Shown here: piece by piece, positions 46,419 to 57,680 of the stretch | How positions within the stretch are numbered: the first letter of the stretch is position 1 | Layout of the letters: each line of letters begins with the position of its first letter | Origin: Tanypteryx hageni | Lineage: Eukaryota > Arthropoda > Insecta > Odonata > Petaluridae | Length of the DNA: 64,000 nt | Reading direction: 5' to 3' | Assembly (NCBI GenBank): GCA_028673005.1 | Contig: CM054118.1 | Span: 10,126,014 to 10,190,013, forward strand | Position numbers and translations under genes: made by a program | The notes under the pieces: generated by a model | What the model saw: the letters and a program-made list of their open reading frames with translations, nothing else | Told to the model about the DNA's origin: nothing | Databases searched by the model: none

Positions 46419-46883
46419 CGAGGGCTGGTTAATTTCTCCTTCGACTCAGTTGCAATACTTGCCACGGGGCGCCCTCGAGGGATAGAGGCGATGAGGGAGA
46501 ACGCTGCTTCTCTTTGTCGGGGTGGCGAGAGAGACTTCCGTGTTCGCATGCAAATGTAACGGGGGCGACAAATGAAACCTTGCACCGACGCGTACAGAGT
46601 GGGGAAATTTTTGATCAAGGCCGTGCGGAAGCGGAAGGACGAATCTTGGACAGTCGACGGAAACGCCCAAATATATCAATAGGTAACCAATACGTTAAAT
46701 AAATTTGACCCCAGAGTGGTACACGGGGGTATTTGGAGAAAAAAAGATTCTGTCAACCCTGGAATTCTCACTTATTTATGCTTAGTCATGGTATTGATAT
46801 CTTAGTTTGTTTTTAAGGCAATACATTTTTTTAAGGTTTTGTATTTTATAGCTTCAAAGTTTATTATCTTTGAATTTACTGAA

Positions 46884-46935
46884 CATGATGAACATGGACT
46901 AATGACGACGGTCATTTGCCGAAACTGGTCTGTAC
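46884..46935 (+). ncRNA. Possible plus-strand hammerhead-like copy G
   Basis: CTAATGA (46899-46905; G5 changed to A), then CGACGGTCATTTGCCG with a short CGGT…GCCG pairing, GAAAC, TG and GTC (46928-46930) followed by TG. The spacing and GAAAC…GTCTG agree with the family. It is on the opposite strand and the flanking family blocks were not found, so it could be coincidence. Confidence 0.22.
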
Positions 46936-49482
46936 TAAGTGTACAATGTGAGCAATTCGTCTCAAATCACAACTCCCCTAGTCTTTTATTTTATCGAGTA
47001 AAAATGTTGTCTAATTTTAAATACGACGTAAAGAAAATTGGTCTCTCGATTTCGTTTTATTTATTTGCTCTATAGGTCTTTCAAATGATCGAATATCTAA
47101 ATAACATATCATCATCATCAGCGGATTCATTTGTGCAGAGAAGTAATATTGCATTAATTTCGTTTCTCGGCTCAAAGAGTGGCGGAAGACTCATCGCTAT
47201 CGGTCCTTTGTATTGAAAAGTTATCCGTGATAATGTTATCGTTAAGTGAACCAAATGAATGTCAATAACGAGTAATATGAGTCGTTTAGTTGCCAAGATT
47301 TCTTCAACATTTTAACCCGGCAATAGAGAGAAAGTGCAAGAAGATGGCATACATTTCTAACGAAGGGCTCGCACATTCCGTGCATGCATCGTCCATCAAT
47401 TTTTTCGTTTTTCATATTCCCTTAATGCGTCTTTTCTGCTTTTTCCCCTAAGGTTAAGTGCCGCGAATCTTAGTTTTCTGCGGGTTTCATCACTCTTTTG
47501 TTTTTAGGACTCAATCCTAATATTATGGGTGGTTTTCTAAGTGGTTCGCATTTGCAACGGCTACAGTGCCACACGGCGGCTTAGTTTCTATAGCATTCCG
47601 ATGTCGGCGTGGGAGGAAGGAGAGAGCGCGAAAGAGTGCCGACAGGCGGCCGGTGTAGAATGGAGAATTGGCCAATACGCAATGCCGAAAGGGATTGTCT
47701 CGTTATCTGGGAAAACTTATCTGCACCTTGTATATGACGAGCTGCTTACCCATTGACGGCCATGCGTTTTAGAATATCGACAGGCGGTTTTTGCCAAAAG
47801 GATTAAGGTTAAAGGCACTCACTTCGAAGGCTAGTAAGACCTAATTTTCATTAACTTGATCCATACTACGGCTAGTTTTTGCAAAAAATTATTACTGTTA
47901 TAATCGCATACACTCTTCATTAGCCATAAGATGGATGTGAAAACCAGATGCGCAATTCGAAACAGTTCAACACAAATACTTGCAAAAAGACTTTTTTTAT
48001 TACTTGTATTGTAGCAGCCCTTATTTCTATATCCACATTAAAAATACTGATTTTTTAAATGTTGAACACCTTCTTCGTACTGAATTTCGTTGAAATCGGT
48101 TTGGCCAATCCCTTCCAAATTCATTGTTACCGAAGAGTTTAATTTTGCAATTGTGGTACCCTTGCAGAGTCGATTTGGTCGAAATATGCCATTTTAGTCC
48201 TATATTTATGTGAAGATTCTATGGACCAAATTTGGTTGAAATCGGTTAAGCCAATTCTTCCCTGATATATGGGTACGGGCGGACGGACATCACGAAGATA
48301 ATAGTGCTTTTTATCAATGACGAAAAGAACTAAAAGGTAGTTCGATAATTGTCCTTTGAACTATCATGCAAAGAGGCTTCAATTTACAAACGAAACATTA
48401 ATAAACGCTAGAAAATATTCTGAAAAATGTTTAGTTAGATTTTTCTCTTCAACCTTTTGCATATTATGGAAAGTACATGGCAGGGAAAAGCGTGCAAAAA
48501 ATAACAACTTTGGATTAACCGTTTTGAATAGTCTCGCGTTACCAATCGGAAATATTTTCTGTGATTTAGGTCTCTAAAATAAATTTTGGATATTGTAACA
48601 CATATGATAAATATATCGTAGTACGTTGGAGAGCACCATTGGGGGTTGTTCGATTTTGAACTTGAATTCGTAGTTTTATAAAGCTGCCTAGACGAAATGT
48701 TTAATAAAATCAAAGCATTCAAGCTTCCTCTAGTTTTTTATTATCTTGCCTAAGCAACTTATTCTGATGAAGCGATACAGCTCGGTCGATTGAAATTAAT
48801 TTAATAGGAGTTAGCAATCCTAATTTGATTTATTTACATTGTTTTATGTTTTCTCCTTCATTCTGGAGAAAACGTGTTAAACCTTCGTAGTAAGAAGTTA
48901 CGTGTAAAAGGTGATACTTTCCGATTGAGTTAATGATTCGTGAAGTTGCCGCTCGAAACGGATAAAATGTATCGAGATAAGATTTGCGGGAGGAAATGAA
49001 AGTTCTTTCATGATCTGGCTAAAGAATAGAAGAGGTAAAAGGATCGCAGGAAGAAGTCCCTCCAGCTGCGTTTTATAGAGTTGACTTTCCATCGAGACGT
49101 TTTCACCGCCGACCGCGATGATGATTATAATTTCGCTGAAGTGACTAAAAGCGCGCGCCGTATAGAGTGCGCGTAGGTATACAATGACGACTTGCGCGAG
49201 AGAAATCTCTTTGAACGAGTTAGAAAAATGGGTCGCTTTTGACGGCGGAGTCGGGCGTCGGGGTTTGGTGCTAAACGCCTAAAAGGATAAAATAGCGAAG
49301 GCGAGGAAAAATGAATAAAAAAACCCAGGAAATCGCCATCTGTCGGAAAAAATCCTTCCCTGCGACTTGGGGCGTGACGGGTTTTAGTCGACAAAAAAGA
49401 AAATATTAAAATTGAAATACGGACCTCATCTTATGGCTGGAACCCAATTGCAGACGAGGAAAACGTTTTCAAAACGATAAGA

Positions 49483-49665
49483 AAAACCAGACGTTAATTT
49501 CGGGTACATAACGGGCGTCGTCATTGGTGAAGCACCGGTCGTTTATTCTTAGGTTGACGAATCAACGAACAGTGGATCGCCACGGAGAATGCCCGGTATG
49601 TATCCGGAATGCGTATTTGTTTTATCAATCACTTTTCAGCTGTCGGAGGTTTCTTCAACATCACT
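49483..49665 (-). ncRNA. Hammerhead-ribozyme-like repeat, copy D
   Basis: Minus strand: CACCA, ATGACGA (C3 changed to A), CGCCCGTTATGTACCCG, AAAT, TAACGTC and TGGTTTTTC. The GTC|TGGTT cleavage and stem I 3' strand are well kept: CACCA/TGGT pairs. Stem II is disrupted in the middle. Like copy A it carries a GGTG…CACC hairpin upstream and the C3A change. Confidence 0.6.
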
Positions 49666-51650
49666 TACGGAACGATCAAAAATCTTGGGCAAATCCTATA
49701 CCTTTCTTAATTTGCTGATAGGTAGCGACACAGTTGTGCCTCCCATCCTCCTTTCGAGTGTTTAATTTAAGACAAAGATCTTTTTACACGTTCCTGCTTC
49801 TTATTTATGTACGCGCGTATTTTATTTTTGCATCCTGTTCGTCCAGTATGTTTGCACTTGACGGGGTCGGATTCTTGCTTCAAGTCGCGTTTTTTTTTGC
49901 TGCTAGGCCGGAGAGATCATTGGTTCGTAATGGCCCGAAAGGCTTTGCGCATGGCAAGTAGCCCAAGCTGTTGCGCTTAGCCTTTATAAAGCCCCCTGCG
50001 TACCTGCCGCCCACTCCTCGCTCTCACTCTTCATGGACACGAGGTCGCAGCGTGTTCGCTTCGGCCGTGTTTCTGGCATTGCTCAGGTGCGGGGCGAATG
50101 GCCGATTTTTTCATCGCTTTTGATCTATGTACATGTCCATCCCTCTAGCCAACTGCCTTGCCCCCACGCTCTCTCTCTCCCTCCCTTTCTTCTCCCTCCC
50201 TTTCTTCTCTCCCTCCCTTTCTTCTCCCCCTCCGCAAGCACCGCCGGAAGGTTTTTGTAACTCGCGCATAATTAATCGTCTCTTTCGCGTGCCTGAGCGT
50301 TCTGTTTGCCGGTGCCAGTCTATGCTGTTATTGGATACTCAATAAAACACGTTTTCTCATCGGACGGCTAAGATAGATCCTTGGGATCAAGCTCTGAAAA
50401 CAGGTGGAAAGTGCTTATGATTTGTAATGGTAACGCGTACCGCGATAATCAATCCACACGGTGGTTTGTGGCACTACTGAGGGTAATATTAGGCCATATA
50501 TTAATTTTTCATACATTGTTATATATTTCAGATTCCATTTTTTAAAATAAAATATGTCATTAGTGACTTATGCTAGTCCCGCATGCAAGAGTTTTTAATG
50601 TACTGTTTTAATGTGCATCCTTCAGATGGTTTGAATTCGGAGGGAAATATTTGTAGACTGATATTATCACAGCGTTGATAAAGTATTTGATTAAGGTCAC
50701 TGTCAAGTGAGTCAAATTCGCATTTCTTGCGTCCTTCTGTCAATTGCGTCCTCATAAGATGGTCTTCATTGGAACCATTTTAAGCTTACAGGAATATTCT
50801 TGATCATCCGTTTGATTCTATTCATTAAGGAGCAATAATTTACGGTCTAATTGACCGACGATTATGATTAACAATTAAAATCTGCCAACCTGAATGGTTG
50901 AATCGATAAGGTTTTTGTTTCGTTAGCAATTTAATGCAGTAATGAAACAAAAGCGACAGCTTCTTCGTTAGCAACTCTACTTAAAAATTTTGGCGCCGTT
51001 GATAGGTTTAAAATCAATGGTTCCTGATGTTTAAGATTTGTTTTATCGCAAAGCGGAAAGTTAAAGATGAACAGTTTTAACGAGCGCGGAACCGAATCAT
51101 ATGTTAACTGTAGAAATTATTACAGTTACAATTTTTTGCCACCTTCTGATGTCGATTTGTGTGGGAAAGCTTCATTATGGGCTTCGCATCGTAAAAGGTT
51201 GCCAGCTCAATCGAAATTCGACGTTAAAAGCAGCGCCGAGCGCAGTTTGGGTGCTATTAAGATCGATCGTACGTCAAGCTGTCTTGCATCGAGATATCAA
51301 GGCGGGCTGCTATATTAGGAGAGGAAGAGCCCGAGAAATATTTTCTTTATATTTTTTCTTTCTTCGTTTCTTCCCTTATATCTCCCTTTCGATCCTTTAG
51401 TGCGCTCTAAATTCTTTCCGATCTGTCGAGGAAACATTTGTCGGTGGTCTGGGAACTTGCCATTTCTAATCTTGCTAGATTTTTCTCGTTAGTATTCCTA
51501 CGCTAATAATTTGTATTTTATAACTCGAGTTTGTTTTTTTATTTAAGGTTCGTTGTTCAATAAATTCTAATGAAAAAGTGAATAGTTGAATTCATCTTAT
51601 GACTCGAGCCCAATCGATGATCAAGGCAACTCTTGATACCATAGAAAAGT
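49666..51650. other. Non-coding DNA; possible regulatory stretch
   Basis: A pyrimidine tract lies at 50165-50232 (CTCCCTTTCTTCTCCCTCC repeats). The stretch 50790-50980 is complex and holds TTATGATTAACAATTAA and TAGCAATTTAATGCAG. Frames at 51067-51400 overlap in two phases without a family pattern. Confidence 0.35.
50165..50232. repeat. Short CTCCCTTTCTTCT tandem tract
   Basis: About four copies of CCCTCCCTTTCTTCTC on the plus strand. Confidence 0.8.
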
Positions 51651-51654
51651 TGAG

Positions 51655-51740
51655 TTGCAGCTTCAAAATTACCGGATTCATTGACAATTCACCGACTGTT
51701 GCTTCTAAAAACTTGATACAACGGCCGATGAATTAGTTTA
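51655..51740 (-). ncRNA. Degenerate hammerhead-like repeat, copy F
   Basis: Minus strand: GTCGGTGAATTGTCA, ATGAATCCGG, TAATTTTGAAGC, TGCAAC aligns with the family consensus through GGTGAAT, the TATTTTG stem II loop and GC.GAAAC. The core is mutated at several invariant positions, so this is a fossil. Confidence 0.4.
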
Positions 51741-53084
51741 CTTAATTGTTTATTTAAGGGATGGTTCTGTTTAATTGTAAATGTACCAAAGCTTATGTTT
51801 AACTGCATTTTACGTTCAATTGGCTGTTTTCTTATTATAGTAAACCACGAAACATTAAGTCGCGTAAAATTTGTATTAACGAGTTTATACGTACGTGTTT
51901 GTACAAAAATTTCCAGAAGTCCCTTTATGTCAGGTGTTTAGACTGAGTAGCAAAAATGAAACAACGTGGAACCTATTTTGTATTTAGTGTTACATTTATT
52001 TATATGTATTATTGTAGATATTGTTATATTTATGGTTTGTTTAGTACCAAATTATTTATAATAAACAACATCGGTATGAGTTTCTCATACAATTCTTTAC
52101 CTCTGGGTGAGCTGCTATCGCAATTCGATGTTTTTTTTATTCTCGCTTTTTTCATGGTGAAAATGAGTGACCAGATTTTTTTAAACATGGGAGCGTGATT
52201 TATTCTTATTACTCAGTCTTAACAACTGCGGGCGAAGGAATTTTTGGGACACCCTATGTATGTGTATATGCGTATATGTATATGTAATGCGAGACTCAAC
52301 AGTTCAGTTTCGCGCGTCTTTCGTTTGCCTTGCTCACCCAAGAGCGAGTTCCTTCAACCCGCCCAACCCTCGCCTTCGCCCGCCAAGAGTTGTGGGTGGA
52401 ACACGGTGGTGTTGACACTTGGGGAATCGAAGTATGGAAAAAATGGGTGCTTCGGGAATGCGGCAGCTGAGATTTCCGCGAGAGGCAATAATAAGCCCTC
52501 ACTCTCCCGACCGCTTTCTCTCCTTCCTGCTCCCCCACCCCTCCGCCCGGGAGGTATTTCAATCTCTTGCCTCGCTCGGAAAAGCTCGAGCAATTCTCTT
52601 TTGGGCTCAAAAGTTGCTTCAAATCCGTCGTATCAACCCGTTTCCATTGTTAAGCTTCAAAAAGGGAGCTTATAAACTCCGATTTTCTCACGAAAGCGCC
52701 GTCGGAAAATTCGGGCCGGTGGGTGGGATCGAAGAAAAAATTAAAAAAGAAACTAAGGTTAGCATAAAAGTTTAATAATTTACATTTTTTCAATATCCGA
52801 TTGAAGGAAGAGAAAAATCAGACTATCATTCTTTCTGTGGAGTAGAGCTTGGCTGATAGTCAGGAAAAAATTTTGGCGTCCCTGACGAGATTTAATTTCA
52901 GCGATCCCTTCAGATAATTTCAAGAAGGCGTTCAAACGTACATTTTATTTATCTCTCCTTAAAAATTAAAACTGACTACGAAAAAAATGAGTGATACTGT
53001 TTATATTCTGCCTCTTCCACGGTGTAAATTGATAGCCAACATTTGCAAGCAGTGCGTAGATAGTTTGTTTGAAATGTGCCCTAT
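51741..53084. other. Non-coding DNA, no supported gene
   Basis: TTTTGGGACACCCTATGTAT at 52240 resembles the terminus of many insect interspersed repeats, but no partner end was found. The frames at 52244-52775 on both strands overlap and lack a family pattern. Confidence 0.4.
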
Positions 53085-53139
53085 AGATAGTGGCGCCCCG
53101 GGCACCCCCCCGGCTCGCCCGTACCTCGGCCCGGCCTTG
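53085..53139 (-). mobile_element. Solo terminus of a CAAGGCCGG-type element
   Basis: Read on the minus strand from 53139: CAAGGCCGGGCCGAGGTACG, GGCGAGCCGGG, then GGTGCCCGGGGCGCC. The CAAGGCCGG start matches the right end of the 23085 element. Only one end is visible, so this is a fragment. Confidence 0.45.
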
Positions 53140-54870
53140 CCAATAGCACATGCTATTTTTTTAGAATCTACTATCGTCAAATCGCCACTGATGATGGTTA
53201 CTTTGCCACCGAAATGCGCATCTGGTTTAGCCATCTGGCGAGCTCTATAATTCGTTCTTGAATAACACAAAAAATTGTCGATATTAGTCGATTGCTATAT
53301 AAACCATTTGCATTTTTTGCTTGCCGATACGCTAAATATCCAACGATTGTTGTGGTGCAAAGTTTCTTAGATTACAGGTATTTTCATCCAGGAAAAAGTG
53401 AGGATCAGTGGAAATATCTTCGTTTATCAGTTATTGGATATGCTGAATAGCATAGTAGGATCTGAATTCCGTTAGAAAGCGTGCTTCATAACAAATGAAA
53501 CCAAGCATACAAAGCGTTTTATTTCGTTGAAACGTCCATAAACATCCGGAATGTGACAGCCTAGAAAGAATATTCATCTCGTATTACGATGGCTTTCTAA
53601 CCATGAAAAGTTGTAAATACGTCTTGAATTTTCTTTTTTTCCGTTACCATAGATTAATAATTCTTGCTATTTAAGGAGCTTTAGCTTAATGACCAAGCAA
53701 TATCATATTTTCTAGGAAGAGGGGAAAGCGCACGTTTTGTGCTTGGTCTTCTTTTTCAGGTTTGATGGAAAGTTATTGTCTTAATGAAGAAAATTAAGAT
53801 TATCAGATTTTAGTACTAGTACAAGTTTGTATAGCTAAATGGTCAGAGACTTGATCCATTTAAGGAGAAATTTAGGTCCCTCATAAAATATTAATGATTT
53901 CATCGATTCTAACTACCATTCCGAGAAATTTCTGCATATAAAACAACGCTTAATGGTAACATCAGAATTTCTAAAACGTATCCTTTCTTCGTTTAAGCAA
54001 CCTAAAGTCCGCATACGAATCCAAAAATAATCACAAAAGTTCCAAGGTACATTAACACAATATTATTATTACAAAGTTACAAATTAATGAGAAAATATTA
54101 TTTGCCAACAAGGCAAAATTTAAAATTATTAGCAACCATTAGATGAGAACGAGGAACAAAAAGGAATGCCAACCCTGGCATTGTCCGACGGAAAGATTTA
54201 ATAATCGGACCACCGGTAAATAGATTAAACTTGCCTCACATTGTTTAAGTAGAGCACCAAGAAATTCACAGTATATAAAAGTATAAAAAAATCACTGTGA
54301 AAGGTACTACATAGATACATATTACATAGATAAACATTTTAAAGTATCCTAGCTCAATTGGGGCTGGAGTACACTAACCGTGGTAAATAGTACCAACGAA
54401 TATAACATGGCAAGGTTATTAAAATAATTTTGTGCCATGAGACATACATAGATGTCTGGATCCATCTATGATGTCTGAAAATTGACTGCACCGAGCAGTA
54501 TTGTGGCATTTGGCCAAGTAGATATCAATTTATTTTACCAGATTTGCACCTGGGGGCTGATTGCGATGATTATAAATCAACGGGCGATGAGGTCGCTAAT
54601 TCTCTACGCCGGAGCATTACCAAAGAACAATAATGATTCATAGGAATCAGTGACTCTGTCAACAGGACAGGAAAAAAAACACCGAGTGAAAATGAAAAAC
54701 AAGACCCAAAATGCAATCACCCAAGGATACTCTCTTGCTTGTATATCTAAACAAGCTCACAAAACAAAGTAATTCTGAACATTAAAATACAATGGGTGAT
54801 TCATTTTTCAAATCCAAAAAAACAAACTGTTATCTGATAGCCACATAAAGTTCGTCGTTTGATAGAATTC
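53140..54870. other. AT-rich DNA, no supported gene
   Basis: No frame above 60 codons from about 53270 onward on either strand, no element ends found. TTACAG|GTATTT at 53374-53382 is donor/acceptor-like but without a pyrimidine tract. Confidence 0.45.
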
Positions 54871-54915
54871 GAACACGAAAAACTGATGGGGAACACGAAA
54901 AACTGATGGGGAACT
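54871..54915. repeat. 20-bp tandem duplication
   Basis: GAACACGAAAAACTGATGGG occurs twice back to back (54871-54890 and 54891-54910), followed by a partial third unit GAACTCGA. Confidence 0.92.
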
Positions 54916-54963
54916 CGATAAATTGTCAGAAATAGAAAAATGCTGCAACGGGAGAATTAATCT

Positions 54964-55034
54964 GCTACGATAGTTCAGTGGTAGAATATCCGCCTGCCAA
55001 GCGGAAGACCCGGGTTTGATTTCCGGTTATAGCA
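54964..55034 (+). tRNA. tRNA-Gly(GCC)-like gene, possibly a pseudogene
   Basis: 71 nt fold as a tRNA. Acceptor GCTACGA/TTATAGC has one C-A mismatch and one G-U. D arm GTTC AGTGGTA GAAT. Anticodon arm TCCGC CTGCCAA GCGGA is perfect and carries GCC. T arm CCGGG TTTGATT TCCGG is closed by G-U. Discriminator A. The A box (TAGTTCAGTGG) is good; the B box has T at the invariant C56 (GGTTTGATTTC), which should weaken polymerase III transcription and tertiary pairing. A T5 run follows four bases downstream. It is isolated, with no cluster of tRNAs, no CCA and no SINE body, so it is either a divergent gene or a decaying copy. Confidence 0.65.
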
Positions 55035-55037
55035 GAA

Positions 55038-55042
55038 TTTTT
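55038..55042 (+). terminator. RNA polymerase III terminator (T5)
   Basis: TTTTT three bases after the discriminator base of the tRNA-like gene, the normal position for a pol III stop. Confidence 0.55.
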
Positions 55043-56580
55043 CTCGTTTCAAAATTGTTCCCAACTTGACAGCTAATACCTGTCTGCTTAGGATCTTATG
55101 ACCATTTCATTCCACCAATAACAAACATGAACATTTTACGCATTTACAGAAGAGCTTTTTAAGGTTTAAATAAGCAGAGTGAGGAGATATTTATGTATAT
55201 CCAACGAGTGCAAACACAAATGATGGAGATTTCTTATTTATCTTCTAATCTGAAGTCGAGACAAACGCGCCGGGTAGAACCTAATAATTCAAGTAAAAAC
55301 TACCTGCCCTAATATATAATGTCGAAGGCGGTGAAATTAGCATTCGGATATTCGATTCAACGACGGGAAACCAGAATTTTTGCATACTGTCAACTTGAGG
55401 CATAATTTAGCTTTAATTTGATTTTGGTCGTTATAAAACAAATGAAAGCGCTAGACGTTGATTGTGTCAAATTTGCATCCTTGGTATTTCCAAATCATTT
55501 ATGGGAACGGGATTCGTGCCGCCTTGGAAGTCTTCGAAAGTCTCAGGCCCATTGTTCAGAGAGACATGAAGGTTTATTTTGGGCTCGCGGTGTCTGCATT
55601 GGCCTGAATTTCTCGTCCTCTCTTCCATTAATGACTTTGGCTGCAACTTCAACATATCATACGCCGTGCTGTTTGAGGCAAGTCGGGACGACAGGAGAAA
55701 GCAATGCTCGTTTAAAATTAAACCGTCGTACGTCATCATCGTCGTCCTCGTTTTTGGTCGGCTGTCTTTTCCATACCGTGTCTATTTTCTAAGTTGGTAC
55801 AATTTTGTTCTATTTTAAAAATCTGTTTGCGGAGATTTTATTTTGGTGTACATTTTATTAAAATGGGACGACGAAATGTTCTTCGTGGAGTATGTAGATG
55901 CATCCTTACTCACCTAAAGATGAACAATGCCCGATAAATAAAGGTTATCGTAATCAACTTAAAACGATTTTAAAAAATTATTAAAATTAATCATAAAATT
56001 AATGTTTTATTGCTTTTTTGTGGCAGGTGTCTGGGAATCCGAAGCCATTTTGATGCATGTTTCTCCGAAATATCGTTTCTGATATGATGAAATCAGTGGA
56101 AGCCATAATAATCGCGTATGCATCAAATTTGTCTTATTCGAATATTTTAGATATGAATAATGTATCGAATTTTATTTGCACGATTAATTACGTCGTAATG
56201 CGAAGCAGAATAATATTAGTTTTATTTAAAGAGTAATTTGAATGACATAAGTTATTATCGATTGAGGGTATGTTAATGTTTCTGTATTATCACAACCAGA
56301 TTTTCAACTAATACCAGTCCACCCAAACATAGAGATTCTTAACCCACTGGATATCAAACCGGTTGATTTACTCGAATTTGAAGGAATGTTTTTGAGTTCG
56401 GTTATGTGGTTTAGTCCGGGACCTGCCGAAGAACAGATTTGTTTGAACACGAGAAGAAGAAAAATAGTATTAAAGGAGAGGGTGCTTGCATGCGGATGGA
56501 ATTTCGAACCACCGAGAGCACTTTTCAGTTTCGGGGTCCTCGGCCCACTTATTCCGGTTCCCGGGGACTGGAAATAGCTT
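55043..56580. other. Non-coding DNA, no supported gene
   Basis: The plus frame 55418-55792 (124 codons) and minus frame 55467-55739 overlap antisense to one another; neither has a recognisable family. Otherwise AT-rich. Confidence 0.4.
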
Positions 56581-56581
56581 T

Positions 56582-56582
<1 letters not shown>

Positions 56583-56618
<36 letters not shown>
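56583..56618. repeat. (GA)18 microsatellite
   Basis: Uninterrupted GA dinucleotides. The short frames in all phases across it are artefacts. Confidence 0.93.
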
Positions 56619-56622
<4 letters not shown>

Positions 56623-56712
56623 CTTGAATGTTCTAAAAAGGACATTGATCCGGGACTTCGTTTTGTCCATTGCCGAATTAGCAGAGGTTCGTTAAAACGT
56701 CGAGACTAAAGC

Positions 56713-56820
56713 CGCGTCCACCCTTGGCGAACGAACACGTACGAACAACGATCCACCATCTGTCGGTACATCAAAGGGAAATGTTCGTTCGTGTTCGTTC
56801 GCGTTCGTATAGTGTGGACG
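56713..56820. repeat. Short inverted-repeat element, ~35-bp arms
   Basis: The left arm contains CGTCCAC, GGCGAACGAACACG and TACGAACA (56715-56747). The right arm (56782-56820) is its near complement: TGTTCGTTCGTG, TTCGTTCGCG and GTGTGGACG. The spacer is about 35 bp. The layout is of a very small miniature element, but no target duplication is evident. Confidence 0.65.
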
Positions 56821-56903
56821 TGTATTGGCCAAAGGGTTCAGTGCATGGTACTACTATACCAGGTAGGTCGTTCCGGTGGACGACAACGCGTCCAGTTCGC
56901 GCA

Positions 56904-56917
56904 TGACGTCACGTGGA
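56904..56917. promoter_or_regulatory. Fused CRE and E-box (TGACGTCACGTGGA)
   Basis: The same 14-base string as at 15913-15926. It follows a CpG-rich GACAACGCGTCCAGTTCGCG segment. Confidence 0.35.
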
Positions 56918-57634
56918 TTCCACTTTGTAGCGGTAAGCTTAAAATTTGTGTAACAATTTAACGTAAATCGGCTGCTGATATCCGTCTTTTTATTTCTTCG
57001 CCCTTCCTTATTATAAGTAATACATTTATAAGTCATGCTATGAAATCTCGGGACGTTAATTTGTACATACAATGATTTTTAACGAATTACCGGAATCGGA
57101 AAAAGTTGAAGTTTGTTGAATCTTTCGATGCCGTTTTTTGTACGTATTTCCTATAGAGAACGCCTTTGAAATCTCTGTGTATTCCATTTATGGAGTATAC
57201 TTTTCCATATTGTTTTTCTTATACCTTAGAAAGTGTAAATTCTTAGTAACCGTTGCTGCATTGTTGCTTAAAAAATTCGAGCAATCGTATCCTTATGCCA
57301 AATACATACTTGATTCTTTACATGCTTTCCATAAGCATGCACATAAGTTTTGAGCTAAGAATCAAGTGAATGGAGAAATTTTTCAATATAAATGAAAGTT
57401 ATATAACTTGATAGTAGCTCTTTTGTTTAAATGCCATGGTTTCGTTGCAAGTTTTATTGAACGGTGTATCGTTCAAATCTATGGACTCTCTCATTTCCAA
57501 TCGCTTAAATTTTTATCGAGTGAAATTATTTTTTTGAAGAAATTGTTTATTGTGATGAAATTAAATTAAATGAATTCTTCTTTATTGATTTATATTGTTT
57601 TATTATTTTGTAAATATGAGCCACGTTGTCGTAA

Positions 57635-57680
57635 TCAATACTAATTTGATTTTGTATCTCTCTCGTTTCAGGTAAGACCA
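57635..57680 (+). other. Strong candidate recursive splice site
   Basis: A near-ideal branch sequence TACTAAT (57639-57645) precedes TTTTGTATCTCTCTCGTTTCAG, ending at 57671. GTAAGA begins at 57672. Acceptor strength, branch-point spacing (about 27 nt) and donor are all good. The exon between acceptor and donor has zero length. Confidence 0.55.

Larger units (their letters stand above)
45886..49480. other. Non-coding DNA with CpG-rich stretch
   Basis: 46190-46690 is CpG-rich with (TC)13 at 46393-46418 and overlapping frames on both strands; no exon pattern. 48040-48320 has AAATCGGTT…GGCCAAT motifs and GGGCGGACGGACATCACG, old repeat-like sequence. The rest is AT-rich. Confidence 0.4.

Noticed and set aside
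48760..48800. CTGATGA followed by GAAA on the plus strand
   Set aside because: The intervening bases do not form a credible stem II and no cleavage triplet or stem I follows.
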